IMG/VR virus record: IMGVR_UViG_3300042353_000255
Span: 1 to 25,321 of that record
From: a virus
Reading direction: 5' to 3' (one strand)
DNA: 25,321 nucleotides
Positions 5,615-11,258 of the stretch are shown piece by piece. The position numbers and the translations under genes are program-made. The notes beneath the pieces were generated by a model. The model saw only the letters and a list, made by a program, of their open reading frames with translations. It did no database searches and had not been told where the DNA came from. Each line of letters starts with the position of its first letter. Within the stretch, counting starts at the first letter, position 1.

Positions 5615-5865
5615 AGTATTATGGTTTTAAAGATTACTTGGTTTGTGTTATGTTCAAAGGTTAGTGAGTAAACGCCATCGTTTTCTTCGCAATTGACTTG
5701 CATCGCACGTGCTAAAGTACCAAGCTGAACGCTGCTTACTTTAATGATAGCAGAACATTTGGCGTGGAGAATGTCAGAGCCTGACACGATTATTTGCCAA
5801 TCGTCATTTTTTTTGAAATTAGCTACCTCAATAGCGTTTTCGAGTTTTTGGAGTGAATAGGTCAT
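5611..5865 (-). CDS. Hypothetical protein, 84 residues
   Basis: It overlaps the ERF gene by 4 nt and follows a leader TAAAACCAAACCAC immediately before ATG, nearly identical to that of the gene at 2230. The product has an N-terminal helix (SLQKLENAIEVANF), a strand pattern (DDWQIIVSGSD) and a beta-rich C-terminus ending NQVIFKTIIL. No known motif, signal peptide or membrane helix is seen. As the gene just upstream of ERF it is likely an early accessory protein. Confidence 0.75.
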   Translation of the reverse strand: MTYSLQKLENAIEVANFKKNDDWQIIVSGSDILHAKCSAIIKVSSVQLGTLARAMQVNCEENDGVYSLTFEHNTNQVIFKTIIL

Positions 5866-5929
5866 GTGGTTTGGTTTTATGCAGTTGAGCGGGTTTGATT
5901 TCTCGCCCCCTTACTCAACCACGAGTGAG
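5866..5929 (-). other. Intergenic stretch with weak stem-loop potential
   Basis: Between the extended small ORF and the 84-residue gene the minus strand holds GTTGAG and CTCAAC arms about 25 nt apart, plus a competing ACTCA/TGAGT pair just upstream. No U-tract follows, so a terminator is unlikely; it may only be a leader or processing element. Confidence 0.25.
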
Positions 5930-5986
5930 TTAATATCCAGCAATGTATTCTAAAATGTTATCACGGGTAACGTATGCGCCACCAAA

Positions 5987-6133
5987 CTAAGGATTAGAAT
6001 CAAAAAAGGTTAGATTGCCTTTTAGGTCGTGTGCAATATAGCCAGCAGTTCTTTTGTAAAAGTCCATTTTATACAAAACGGCTTGCAAATCTTCAACGGT
6101 AATTTGTTTGCTTTCGGTAGTTTCAGTTTTCAT
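5987..6133 (-). CDS. Small early protein, 48 residues, possibly cut short by an amber codon
   Basis: This is the first gene of the early operon: its ATG at 6133 lies about 34 nt after the presumed start from the TATATTTG promoter, behind the leader AACAACCACG. The product begins MKTETTESKQITVEDLQAVL and continues with KMDFYKRTAGYIAHDLKGN. It stops at a TAG (5989-5987), but the same frame continues with 18 protein-like codons (FGGAYVTRDNILEYIAGY) to a TAA at 5930. A full-length protein of 67 residues, by readthrough or in an ancestor, is therefore plausible. The function is not recognised. Confidence 0.65.
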   Translation of the reverse strand: MKTETTESKQITVEDLQAVLYKMDFYKRTAGYIAHDLKGNLTFFDSNP

Positions 6134-6173
6134 CGTGGTTGTTTTGTCCTTAGCGTTGTTGCTTTTGGTTCGA

Positions 6174-6206
6174 CAAATATAGGCGTAATTTCGTTACTAC
6201 AACAAA
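6174..6206 (-). promoter_or_regulatory. Promoter with box TATATTTG, early/middle operon
   Basis: The -7 box TATATTTG (6181-6174) and a TTTG (6206-6203) with a 21-nt spacer match the Bacteroidota promoter consensus well. Within the spacer, GTAACGAA (6197-6190) sits exactly 8 nt before the -7 box, as in the promoter at 2457. The start would be near 6167. It should drive the ERF, Gp157-like, DUF3127-like and endolysin genes. Confidence 0.75.
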
Positions 6207-6225
6207 GCAATGAAAAATAAATCTA

Positions 6226-6244
6226 ATTTAGAATGATTCTAAAT
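6226..6244. promoter_or_regulatory. 19-bp perfect palindromic operator candidate, copy 1
   Basis: ATTTAGAAT-G-ATTCTAAAT has perfect 9-bp arms around one base. It lies 28 nt upstream of the GTAACGAA box, 12 bp further than in the sister promoter, about one helical turn. A dimeric regulator is the natural reader; an activator site or distal repressor site fits the position. Confidence 0.7.
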
Positions 6245-6371
6245 AACGGAGGTGGTGCAGTACACTACCTAACTGGTGCACTTTGAACAATTAACAGAAA
6301 CAGGGCTAAGTAGTTGAAGTATAGCGCGGTTTGACTTGCTATGAATTAACAAACTCGGTTTAAGGAATTAA

Positions 6372-6411
6372 CAAAAGAAACCCGTCAAGGATAACCACAA
6401 ACCTTGACGGG
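6372..6411 (-). terminator. Rho-independent terminator at the end of the late or small-RNA transcript
   Basis: Read on the minus strand, CCCGTCAAGG (6411-6402) and CCTTGACGGG (6390-6381) form a perfect 10-bp stem with an 11-nt loop, followed by TTTCTTTTG (6380-6372). This is the strongest intrinsic terminator in the window. It would stop readthrough from the late operon into the early promoter region and would end any transcript from the box at 6474. Confidence 0.85.
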
Positions 6412-6467
6412 CTAAGTAAACGACCCATGACTGGTACGCTGTTCTAATGGTAAGCGTTCGGGTACTG
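6372..6467 (-). ncRNA. Candidate small RNA, about 95 nt
   Basis: A TATATTTG box at 6481-6474 would start a transcript near 6467, and the only clear downstream element is the intrinsic terminator at 6411-6372. The product would have a 5' part that can form a small hairpin (ACGCT/AGCGT) and the terminator hairpin at its 3' end. A 22-codon ATG frame (MGRLLSPSRFVVILDGFLLLIP) overlaps the terminator; it looks like chance but a hydrophobic peptide cannot be excluded. No homology is recognised. Confidence 0.35.
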
Positions 6468-6473
6468 TTGGTG

Positions 6474-6481
6474 CAAATATA
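6474..6481 (-). promoter_or_regulatory. TATATTTG box, operator-overlapped promoter candidate
   Basis: The -7 box is perfect but no TTTG lies at the expected distance. That place is occupied by the proximal copy of the 20-bp repeat (6487-6506), which suggests control by a protein binding there, either an activator replacing the -33 contact or a repressor. Confidence 0.45.
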
Positions 6482-6486
6482 CTATT

Positions 6487-6547
6487 TATACCCGATGCGG
6501 TATGAATTGCCACGCATTGCTCCTAAATATACCCGTTAAGGTATGAA
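6487..6547. repeat. Two direct copies of a 20-bp palindromic repeat
   Basis: TATACCCG-ATGC-GGTATGAA (6487-6506) and TATACCCG-TTAA-GGTATGAA (6528-6547) match at 17 of 20 positions. Each contains ATACC-N6-GGTAT arms. The copies start 41 bp apart, close to four helical turns, so dimers bound there would face the same side. They lie between the last gene of the late operon and the box at 6474. Confidence 0.7.
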
Positions 6548-6559
6548 ATATGCGCCTAT

Positions 6560-6760
6560 TTATTTCGCATCGCGCCCGAAAGTATCGTTTGAAAAGATAG
6601 GGCTGCCATCTAGATCTAAAGTTGGGTAATGCCTTAAACATCTCCGCGCCCGTTCCTTCAATTCCTTCACGGTCTTTGGTCGGGTGCTTGTGTTAAGTAA
6701 ATCAAACAGAAACTCACGGGTCATTAACAAAGATGCTTCTTGCTCAAAGCGTAGGCTCAT
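6560..6760 (-). CDS. Hypothetical protein, 66 residues
   Basis: It overlaps the phosphoesterase gene by 4 nt (ATGA) and is the last gene before the control region. The product is helical and charged: MSLRFEQEASLLMTREFLFD, then KTVKELKERARRCLRHYPTL with a strongly basic helix, then a loop and DTFGRDAK at the end. No family is recognised. Its coupling suggests it acts with the phosphoesterase or is co-expressed with it. Confidence 0.75.
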   Translation of the reverse strand: MSLRFEQEASLLMTREFLFDLLNTSTRPKTVKELKERARRCLRHYPTLDLDGSPIFSNDTFGRDAK

Positions 6761-7764
6761 CGAATTTTCCCCTTTATAATAGTATGGTTGTGAACAGTGA
6801 ACCCGTTATCCTGTTCGCGTTCTGCATAGGCAAATCCAAGATTCCATTTGTTGATGGGCATATACGTTGGATGCAACTCGCAAAGGCAGCCTGTTGACCA
6901 CGTGTTAACTACATGGCCGTTCATGCTTGGTTCTACGTGGCTGCTTGTTTGGTGATTGTGGCCAGCGATGCAGTTTTCTTTTCCTCTCATGTAAAGACCA
7001 CGTGCTGGGTTAACAGGCGAAAATACCGACTTGCCAAACTCGTGACCGTGCATAATGTTTAGATTACCAAACTTGATGATGCGTTTATCGTCTATAAGTT
7101 CAACTTTATGTTCTCCGAATTTTAATAATACATCCATTCTAAACTCTGGAACATCCAACAACTCAGGTGCTTTAATTCTAAGGTAGCGTTCGTATCGTTC
7201 GCAATGGTTGCCCAACTTAAAGTAAATTGGCACACCGTCAAACTCTTTTCTTATTATTTTAAGGAACTGCCGACCCATTTCAAGTTCCTCCGAAAACCGT
7301 CTTTTACGCGGGTCTTTCTCGAAGGTTGATAGCCCATAAAAGTCGAGTATATCACCGTTCAACATTATCCCGTTTACGTTGCGTTCCTTGCCGTATTGTA
7401 GGGCTAACGTAATCGCGTTAACGTTGTGGTATGGGATGTGTATATCGGATAGGATAAGTAACCGCGTTACCGATGGAGGAATGATGTATGGCTCCCATTC
7501 TACTTCATCTGAATCAGGAAGGAAAAACGGATTGGGGATGCCCATTGCTGTAGCTTGCATAGCTGGTTGTGGTTTTTCGATATTTCTATTTTGGCGGTGG
7601 GCATTGCCCGTTGTTCCGCGATAGTAGCGAATTAACGACCTTGCGTGTTCTAACGTGGTAAACAGTTCGGGGTTATCTTCGATTAGCTTTCGGGCTAATG
7701 TTACTGACGGCAAGTTAGACCACTTTAGTAATGCTTCTTTGACTACTTCGCCTACTAATGCCAT
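6757..7764 (-). CDS. Calcineurin-type metallophosphoesterase
   Basis: All metal-binding motifs of the calcineurin-like superfamily are present: D107 and H109 in SDIHIPYH, D138 in NGDILD, N186-H187 in GNHCER, H239 in IMHGH and GHNH at 268-271. It should be a two-metal phosphodiesterase or phosphatase. Residues 1-60 form a helical extension (EALLKWSNLPSVTLARKLIE and a RSLIRYYRG segment) that resembles a DNA-binding fold, so a nucleic-acid substrate is plausible; that is inference. Phage relatives commonly lie near replication or late genes, with function rarely proved. A TATATTTG box stands 4 nt before the ATG. Confidence 0.88.
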   Translation of the reverse strand: MALVGEVVKEALLKWSNLPSVTLARKLIEDNPELFTTLEHARSLIRYYRGTTGNAHRQNRNIEKPQPAMQATAMGIPNPFFLPDSDEVEWEPYIIPPSVTRLLILSDIHIPYHNVNAITLALQYGKERNVNGIMLNGDILDFYGLSTFEKDPRKRRFSEELEMGRQFLKIIRKEFDGVPIYFKLGNHCERYERYLRIKAPELLDVPEFRMDVLLKFGEHKVELIDDKRIIKFGNLNIMHGHEFGKSVFSPVNPARGLYMRGKENCIAGHNHQTSSHVEPSMNGHVVNTWSTGCLCELHPTYMPINKWNLGFAYAEREQDNGFTVHNHTIIKGKIR

Positions 7765-7768
7765 GCGA

Positions 7769-7776
7769 CAAATATA
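7769..7776 (-). promoter_or_regulatory. TATATTTG box directly before the phosphoesterase gene
   Basis: The box ends 4 nt before the ATG at 7764, so a transcript from it would be nearly leaderless. No TTTG at the usual distance is seen. The 11-bp string TATATTTGTCG is shared with the early promoter at 6181-6171. Confidence 0.35.
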
Positions 7777-7779
7777 GTA

Positions 7780-7893
7780 TTATCTTCCTTGTCCCCTGTA
7801 CACTTTAAATCCCTTCGCCCGATACTTGCTATGCCTACAGAGTTTGCGTTTAACACGGGGCTTAAATTTGCCCCCTACGGTAATCTTTGCCAT
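7780..7893 (-). CDS. Small basic protein, 37 residues
   Basis: The ATG at 7893 shares one base with the previous stop (TAATG) and opens 37 codons to TAA. The product starts MAKITVGGKFKPRVKRKLC and has about a third basic residues with one Cys and one His, no acidic residues. The tight coupling and composition support a real gene. It could bind nucleic acid or virion DNA, or be a ribosomal-protein-like basic peptide; no family is recognised. Confidence 0.6.
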   Translation of the reverse strand: MAKITVGGKFKPRVKRKLCRHSKYRAKGFKVYRGQGR

Positions 7894-8216
7894 TACTCCT
7901 TATTCAGTTTAGTTGGTATTCCTGTAAATGAGCGAATGCCACGGTCAAGTTCATCTATTCGCCTAATTGCTTCGCGGTGTTGTTGAAAGCAAAGTTCTTC
8001 CGCTGCCTTTGATTTGTCTAATTGTTCTCGAATATCCACTAAGTCCTCCTTTGTGATTTTGTGCGCTTCTTGATATTCAGTAATAAGCCCTTTGACTTCT
8101 TCAAGTTGTTGGTTCTTGCCTAAGCGAATACCACCAAAGACCCCTCCCGCAAGTCCTCCAATCGCTGTTAAAATTGCGCCTATTCCCTCCGCTTCCATAG
8201 TCTTATGTAGTTCCAT
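7893..8216 (-). CDS. Membrane-associated coiled-coil protein, holin or spanin-like
   Basis: From the ATG at 8216 (14 nt overlap with the upstream stop) the product has 107 residues. Residues 10-32 (EGIGAILTAIGGLAGGVFGG) are glycine-rich and hydrophobic, one membrane span. Residues 35-95 form a charged coiled coil. The frame extends upstream to 8258, but the overlap pattern of its neighbour, also 14 nt, favours the internal ATG. It follows the two-span holin candidate and might be a second holin/antiholin or an Rz-type spanin subunit. No diagnostic motif is present. Confidence 0.65.
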   Translation of the reverse strand: MELHKTMEAEGIGAILTAIGGLAGGVFGGIRLGKNQQLEEVKGLITEYQEAHKITKEDLVDIREQLDKSKAAEELCFQQHREAIRRIDELDRGIRSFTGIPTKLNKE

Positions 8217-8427
8217 TGTTTCGTTTGTCTTTGTCGGCTGAACCCATCGAACTACCAAAGAAGTAGCCGATTAGCCCCGTAATCGCTAATCTCATGTAAT
8301 CACTTGAAGCGGTTGCGTTGGCATGGTTTGCCGTTGGTATTTGTAGAATAGTAGTCATAGTTAGGTAACCCATAGCGGATACGAATACAAGCAACCCTAA
8401 AAGGAATTTTTGGTTATGGCTGCTCAT
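8203..8427 (-). CDS. Two-span membrane protein, holin candidate
   Basis: The 74-residue product has two hydrophobic segments, about 7-29 (KFLLGLLVFVSAMGYLTMTT) and 46-61 (RLAITGLIGYFFGSSM), and a charged, positive C-terminal tail (ADKDKRNNG). This size and topology fit class II holins, which permeabilise the inner membrane to release endolysin. It lies at the end of the structural region, after the fibre genes, as holins often do. The endolysin, however, is far away in the early operon. Confidence 0.7.
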   Translation of the reverse strand: MSSHNQKFLLGLLVFVSAMGYLTMTTILQIPTANHANATASSDYMRLAITGLIGYFFGSSMGSADKDKRNNGTT

Positions 8428-8608
8428 ATTGCTTCAATTGTTCCGCAACCCATTCGTCACGGTCGGCAGTCTTTAACATTGCGCCAAACATCCACTCGAA
8501 GGATTCGTTAATGGTTGCCCAAATAGTCACGAACTCGCCTACGGTATTGCCTTCATAAAATACGAAAGTCGGGTCGGTTACTGTGATATTGTCAAATTTA
8601 TATGTCAT
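8414..8608 (-). CDS. Hypothetical protein, 64 residues
   Basis: The ATG at 8608 overlaps the stop of the fibre gene as ATGA, which decides the start; the frame is open further upstream to 8647. The product begins MTYKFDNITVTDPTFVFYEG and has two tryptophans in a helical segment (FVTIWATINESFEWMFGAML), then DEWVAEQLKQYEQP. No signal peptide or membrane span is evident. It sits between the adhesin and the holin candidate; a small fibre-assembly or tail accessory protein is possible. Confidence 0.7.
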   Translation of the reverse strand: MTYKFDNITVTDPTFVFYEGNTVGEFVTIWATINESFEWMFGAMLKTADRDEWVAEQLKQYEQP

Positions 8609-9525
8609 GATAATAGTCCTGCATCGGTTAGGGTAAAAGTACGGCAACCCATCATAAAGTAAGATCCGCCTTTGTCACGCGATTGAACGGGTACGGTCGA
8701 ATAGTTGAATACTAGCCACGCATCGGCCGTAACAAGGTTATTTGATGTTCCGCACCAAAGATAATCCCCTGTGCCAGCTCCTGTATAAGCGAAGGGGGCA
8801 TTTGACCATTTGAAGTTTACCCCTCCCCATCGCGATATTTGGAACAACTCCGTAAAATTACAAGGTCGCCAACTTCCGTAACCGCTATTGGTTTTTGCAG
8901 CAAAGTAGGTTAGGTGTGCCGCCCAAGTTCGCGCAACTATCACATCCGACCTATCATAGCCCAATAGCCGCCCCGTGAGCGGGTTTCTATGCCTATGGTC
9001 TAAAACTATATTGTTTGCATACGTTTGACCGCCTAACGTGTCTGTATAGGCATTCGTATTGCCAAACATATTATTTTCCGACATTACTAACCAACTTACA
9101 CCATCACCCGATTGAACTTGACCGTCCGAACCGTTGCCGTAGTTAGTTGTTTCGCCTGTTTTCCACGCAAAGCCCGTAGTTTTTGGCGTTGGTATTGCGG
9201 AGGTAAAAGATAGGGTATCAGTAGGGGCATCGTACGAACCCGAATTAACCACGCCATCTAACTTAGTGATTAAGTTGAACGTAACGCCCGCTGCTATACT
9301 TTCCTTGTTTACCGCGTTGATTTGGAAAGTGACGGGCGAACATGGCGCGGAGGTAAAGTCTAAAGTGTCTACACCATCCCATGTGCCATTGTTTGCCGCC
9401 CCGTCCAGCTTTGTGATTAAATCAAATGTCGAACCGCTTGCCACGTCAAATAACGGGCTGCCATTTTGGGTAACGCTACCATCTGCACACGCAATTGCCT
9501 TAACTATTACCTTAACGTTTGCCAT
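8605..9525 (-). CDS. Tail fibre/adhesin with Lcl/DUF1566-like C-terminal domain
   Basis: The 306-residue product has two tandem beta repeats (31-60 and 80-110) sharing the core LITKLDG and a D-TL-FTSA ending. Residues about 117-300 resemble the DUF1566/Lcl C-terminal domain of bacterial surface proteins: GSWRPCNFTELFQI (217-230), DYLWCGTSNN (254-263), a DAW--F stretch and GGSYFMMGCRTF (286-297). Such domains adopt C-type-lectin-like folds in related proteins and bind ligands, so this is the best receptor-binding candidate in the window. It closes the run of fibre genes before the holin candidate. Confidence 0.7.
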   Translation of the reverse strand: MANVKVIVKAIACADGSVTQNGSPLFDVASGSTFDLITKLDGAANNGTWDGVDTLDFTSAPCSPVTFQINAVNKESIAAGVTFNLITKLDGVVNSGSYDAPTDTLSFTSAIPTPKTTGFAWKTGETTNYGNGSDGQVQSGDGVSWLVMSENNMFGNTNAYTDTLGGQTYANNIVLDHRHRNPLTGRLLGYDRSDVIVARTWAAHLTYFAAKTNSGYGSWRPCNFTELFQISRWGGVNFKWSNAPFAYTGAGTGDYLWCGTSNNLVTADAWLVFNYSTVPVQSRDKGGSYFMMGCRTFTLTDAGLLS

Positions 9526-9526
9526 G

Positions 9527-10114
9527 TTATCCTATATATTCGTGCAATCCAAAGTAAAGATTAACAGTTGCAGCGTTGTGTGTTGGGCATAATATACGCG
9601 CCCACATCTTTGTTCCAACCGCTTGCCTTTCGCTAACGATGGCAATGTTGATGCTATTATTAACCGCGTCAAATGATGGCGCAATGGTGGTATAAGTATT
9701 TGCAGCCAACGCAGCCGCTCCACTTGTACCAAATCCCACTTGAATAAAATAGGTGTGCGCTTTATTGTTCCCCGAAAATGCTATTTCCGAAAGGTTATAT
9801 TTTGCATTTGGCGCAATAACTGGAGTGTCCGAACTGCCAAGCAATTGTGTCCATGCTCCGAAATTATCGTTTCCGCTTGTCAATAGAAATGATGCAACTG
9901 GCGCAACATTGGTATAAGTAGCCATTTGAGTTGCTACGCTTATCTCTCCATTTGGTATTGTTTTCTTACCAAACCAACGCTCGTAGTTGTGAGCGTGGCG
10001 GTTAACTACTGCAGTTAAATATGCAACCGAATCAACAACGCCAAGCATTCCATCGGCAGCGGCCGCATCAATCTTATCTATATCCGTGTTAACCGTTACG
10101 TTTAAGTCTGCCAT
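9527..10114 (-). CDS. Beta-rich virion accessory protein, fibre region
   Basis: The 195-residue product shares one base with the previous stop (TAATG). After an N-terminal helical part (DIDKIDAAAADGMLGVVDSV and RHAHNYERWFGKK) that could be a docking segment, the rest (about 65-195) is a beta-sandwich-like domain with many N, T, A and aromatic residues, for example TYFIQVGFGTSG and VNLYFGLHEYIG. The place among fibre genes suggests a spike, fibre or decoration protein. No named family is recognised. Confidence 0.7.
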   Translation of the reverse strand: MADLNVTVNTDIDKIDAAAADGMLGVVDSVAYLTAVVNRHAHNYERWFGKKTIPNGEISVATQMATYTNVAPVASFLLTSGNDNFGAWTQLLGSSDTPVIAPNAKYNLSEIAFSGNNKAHTYFIQVGFGTSGAAALAANTYTTIAPSFDAVNNSINIAIVSERQAVGTKMWARILCPTHNAATVNLYFGLHEYIG

Positions 10115-10896
10115 TAGTTTATGTTTATATTGATGTCATCGCCAGCGGTTACGTTCACAACTTGCGAGAAAACACCGTTAATATTTAGGTTGTATTGGAA
10201 ATTTAAGCCCGTTGCGAAGTTAAAGGTTTCGGGTATCATCGCTGGTCTTATTTCGGTAGCTATGACCGTACCGCTTGCATCTTGAAACTCAAATTCGTAA
10301 TCGTCTAAAACGTATGTTGCACCCGAAACAATATCTTGAGTAAAGGTAACGTCTGAATTTTCAACGGTTGCATCCAAACACGGGTCGCTTGTAACCTCCC
10401 AAGTTTGCGTTCCAGAATTCCACGTTCCCGATGGATTGCCGTCCAATTCAACAGCAATAAAGGCATCTTGTTCAGCAGCTTGGTCGGTAACTTGAACGCT
10501 ATTGATATAGGTTGCGTTGTTTGCAATTACGTAATCTGTGCCAATTTGTGAGCCAACTGGATTAGCACCCGTGTCAATAACAGGAATGTCCAAGCTCCCT
10601 CCGCTTGGTACGGTATCGAATGGCACACCGTTAATATCAATAGTAACGTCTGCACAAGTATCACTTGGCACATCTATTATACCTCCGCTTAATACTGAGC
10701 CATAAGGTAACCCATCCCGTAAAACAGTTCCATCGGGTGCTATAATGGTTTCCGCACCGCCCGAAACGATTGAACCCGTGTCCAGCACATTGGCATCTTC
10801 ATCGACAAGAGTCCATGTGGCTGGCTGGCATACGTTGCCGCCTAAAGATGCGGTAACTACTATCGTTTCCGTAAGTATCGCGGTTGCCGTTATCAT
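10114..10896 (-). CDS. Repeat-containing fibre protein
   Basis: The 260-residue, acidic protein is composed of beta repeats built on a Cys-containing start and an SGG turn: CADVTIDINGVPFDTVPSGG (82-101) and the looser DPCLDATVENSDVTFTQDI. Such modules, with strings of the form SGG-x-DIPV, are frequent in tail fibres of Bacteroidota phages. Its N-terminus begins MITATAILTETIVVTASLGG. Gene position, after portal and connector genes and before the adhesin, supports a fibre shaft. Coupled to both neighbours by 1-4 nt overlaps. Confidence 0.7.
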   Translation of the reverse strand: MITATAILTETIVVTASLGGNVCQPATWTLVDEDANVLDTGSIVSGGAETIIAPDGTVLRDGLPYGSVLSGGIIDVPSDTCADVTIDINGVPFDTVPSGGSLDIPVIDTGANPVGSQIGTDYVIANNATYINSVQVTDQAAEQDAFIAVELDGNPSGTWNSGTQTWEVTSDPCLDATVENSDVTFTQDIVSGATYVLDDYEFEFQDASGTVIATEIRPAMIPETFNFATGLNFQYNLNINGVFSQVVNVTAGDDINININ

Positions 10897-11258
10897 TGCT
10901 CATAAGCCGTTGGGCTATCTTCAACTATTGATAACTCTATTCCTGTGGCCACATCGCGCTTAATACCACCTTCAAAATCAATATCCGTAAATGATGCAAC
11001 CACCTCCAATAAACAAGGATCGTTCTTAAAGTTTAGCGTTTGAGTATTTGCGCGGTCAAAATTCACGCTTACAATACCAGCAGCATTATTAACCGTAGTT
11101 ATTTCACTATCTGAAAGCAGCCATCTTTGAATGATGCGCTTCGGAAATTGATAGGCTAAAATTTCCAAATCGGCAAGCGTTGAAATGGTTACAGGCGTTC
11201 CATTGCCTCCCGTAACCGTAACCTGAATTACCCTGTCGGACTTTCTAACTATGCTCAT
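10893..11258 (-). CDS. Small beta-rich structural protein, fibre/baseplate region
   Basis: The 121-residue product begins MSIVRKSDRVIQVTVTGGNG and has an alternating strand pattern (IQVTV, VTIST, LEILAYQF, IVSVNFD), with a C-terminal EGGIKRDVATGIELSIVED. This layout is like small upper-baseplate or fibre-base domains that link a virion to longer fibres, but no family is firmly recognised. It is coupled to both neighbours by ATGA overlaps. Confidence 0.7.
   Translation of the reverse strand: MSIVRKSDRVIQVTVTGGNGTPVTISTLADLEILAYQFPKRIIQRWLLSDSEITTVNNAAGIVSVNFDRANTQTLNFKNDPCLLEVVASFTDIDFEGGIKRDVATGIELSIVEDSPTAYEQ

Larger units (their letters stand above)
6134..6559. other. Control region without a supported protein gene (426 bp)
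   Basis: This is the longest stretch without a supported protein gene. It holds, from right to left, two copies of a 20-bp repeat (6528-6547 and 6487-6506), a TATATTTG box (6474-6481), a candidate short transcript ending in an intrinsic terminator (6372-6411), a roughly 125-bp stretch (about 6246-6370) in which I see nothing definite, a perfect 19-bp palindrome (6226-6244) and the early promoter (6174-6206). It separates the late operon from the early/middle one. Confidence 0.8.

Noticed and set aside
6029-6220. 63-codon plus-strand frame across the early promoter
   Set aside because: It runs through the promoter and is antisense to the 48-residue early gene; the minus strand explains the region.
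6383-6448. Short hydrophobic peptide gene (MGRLLSPSRFVVILDGFLLLIP) overlapping the terminator hairpin
   Set aside because: Its codons coincide with the perfect terminator stem, which explains the sequence better; there is no leader typical of this genome. Kept only as a note with the small-RNA candidate.
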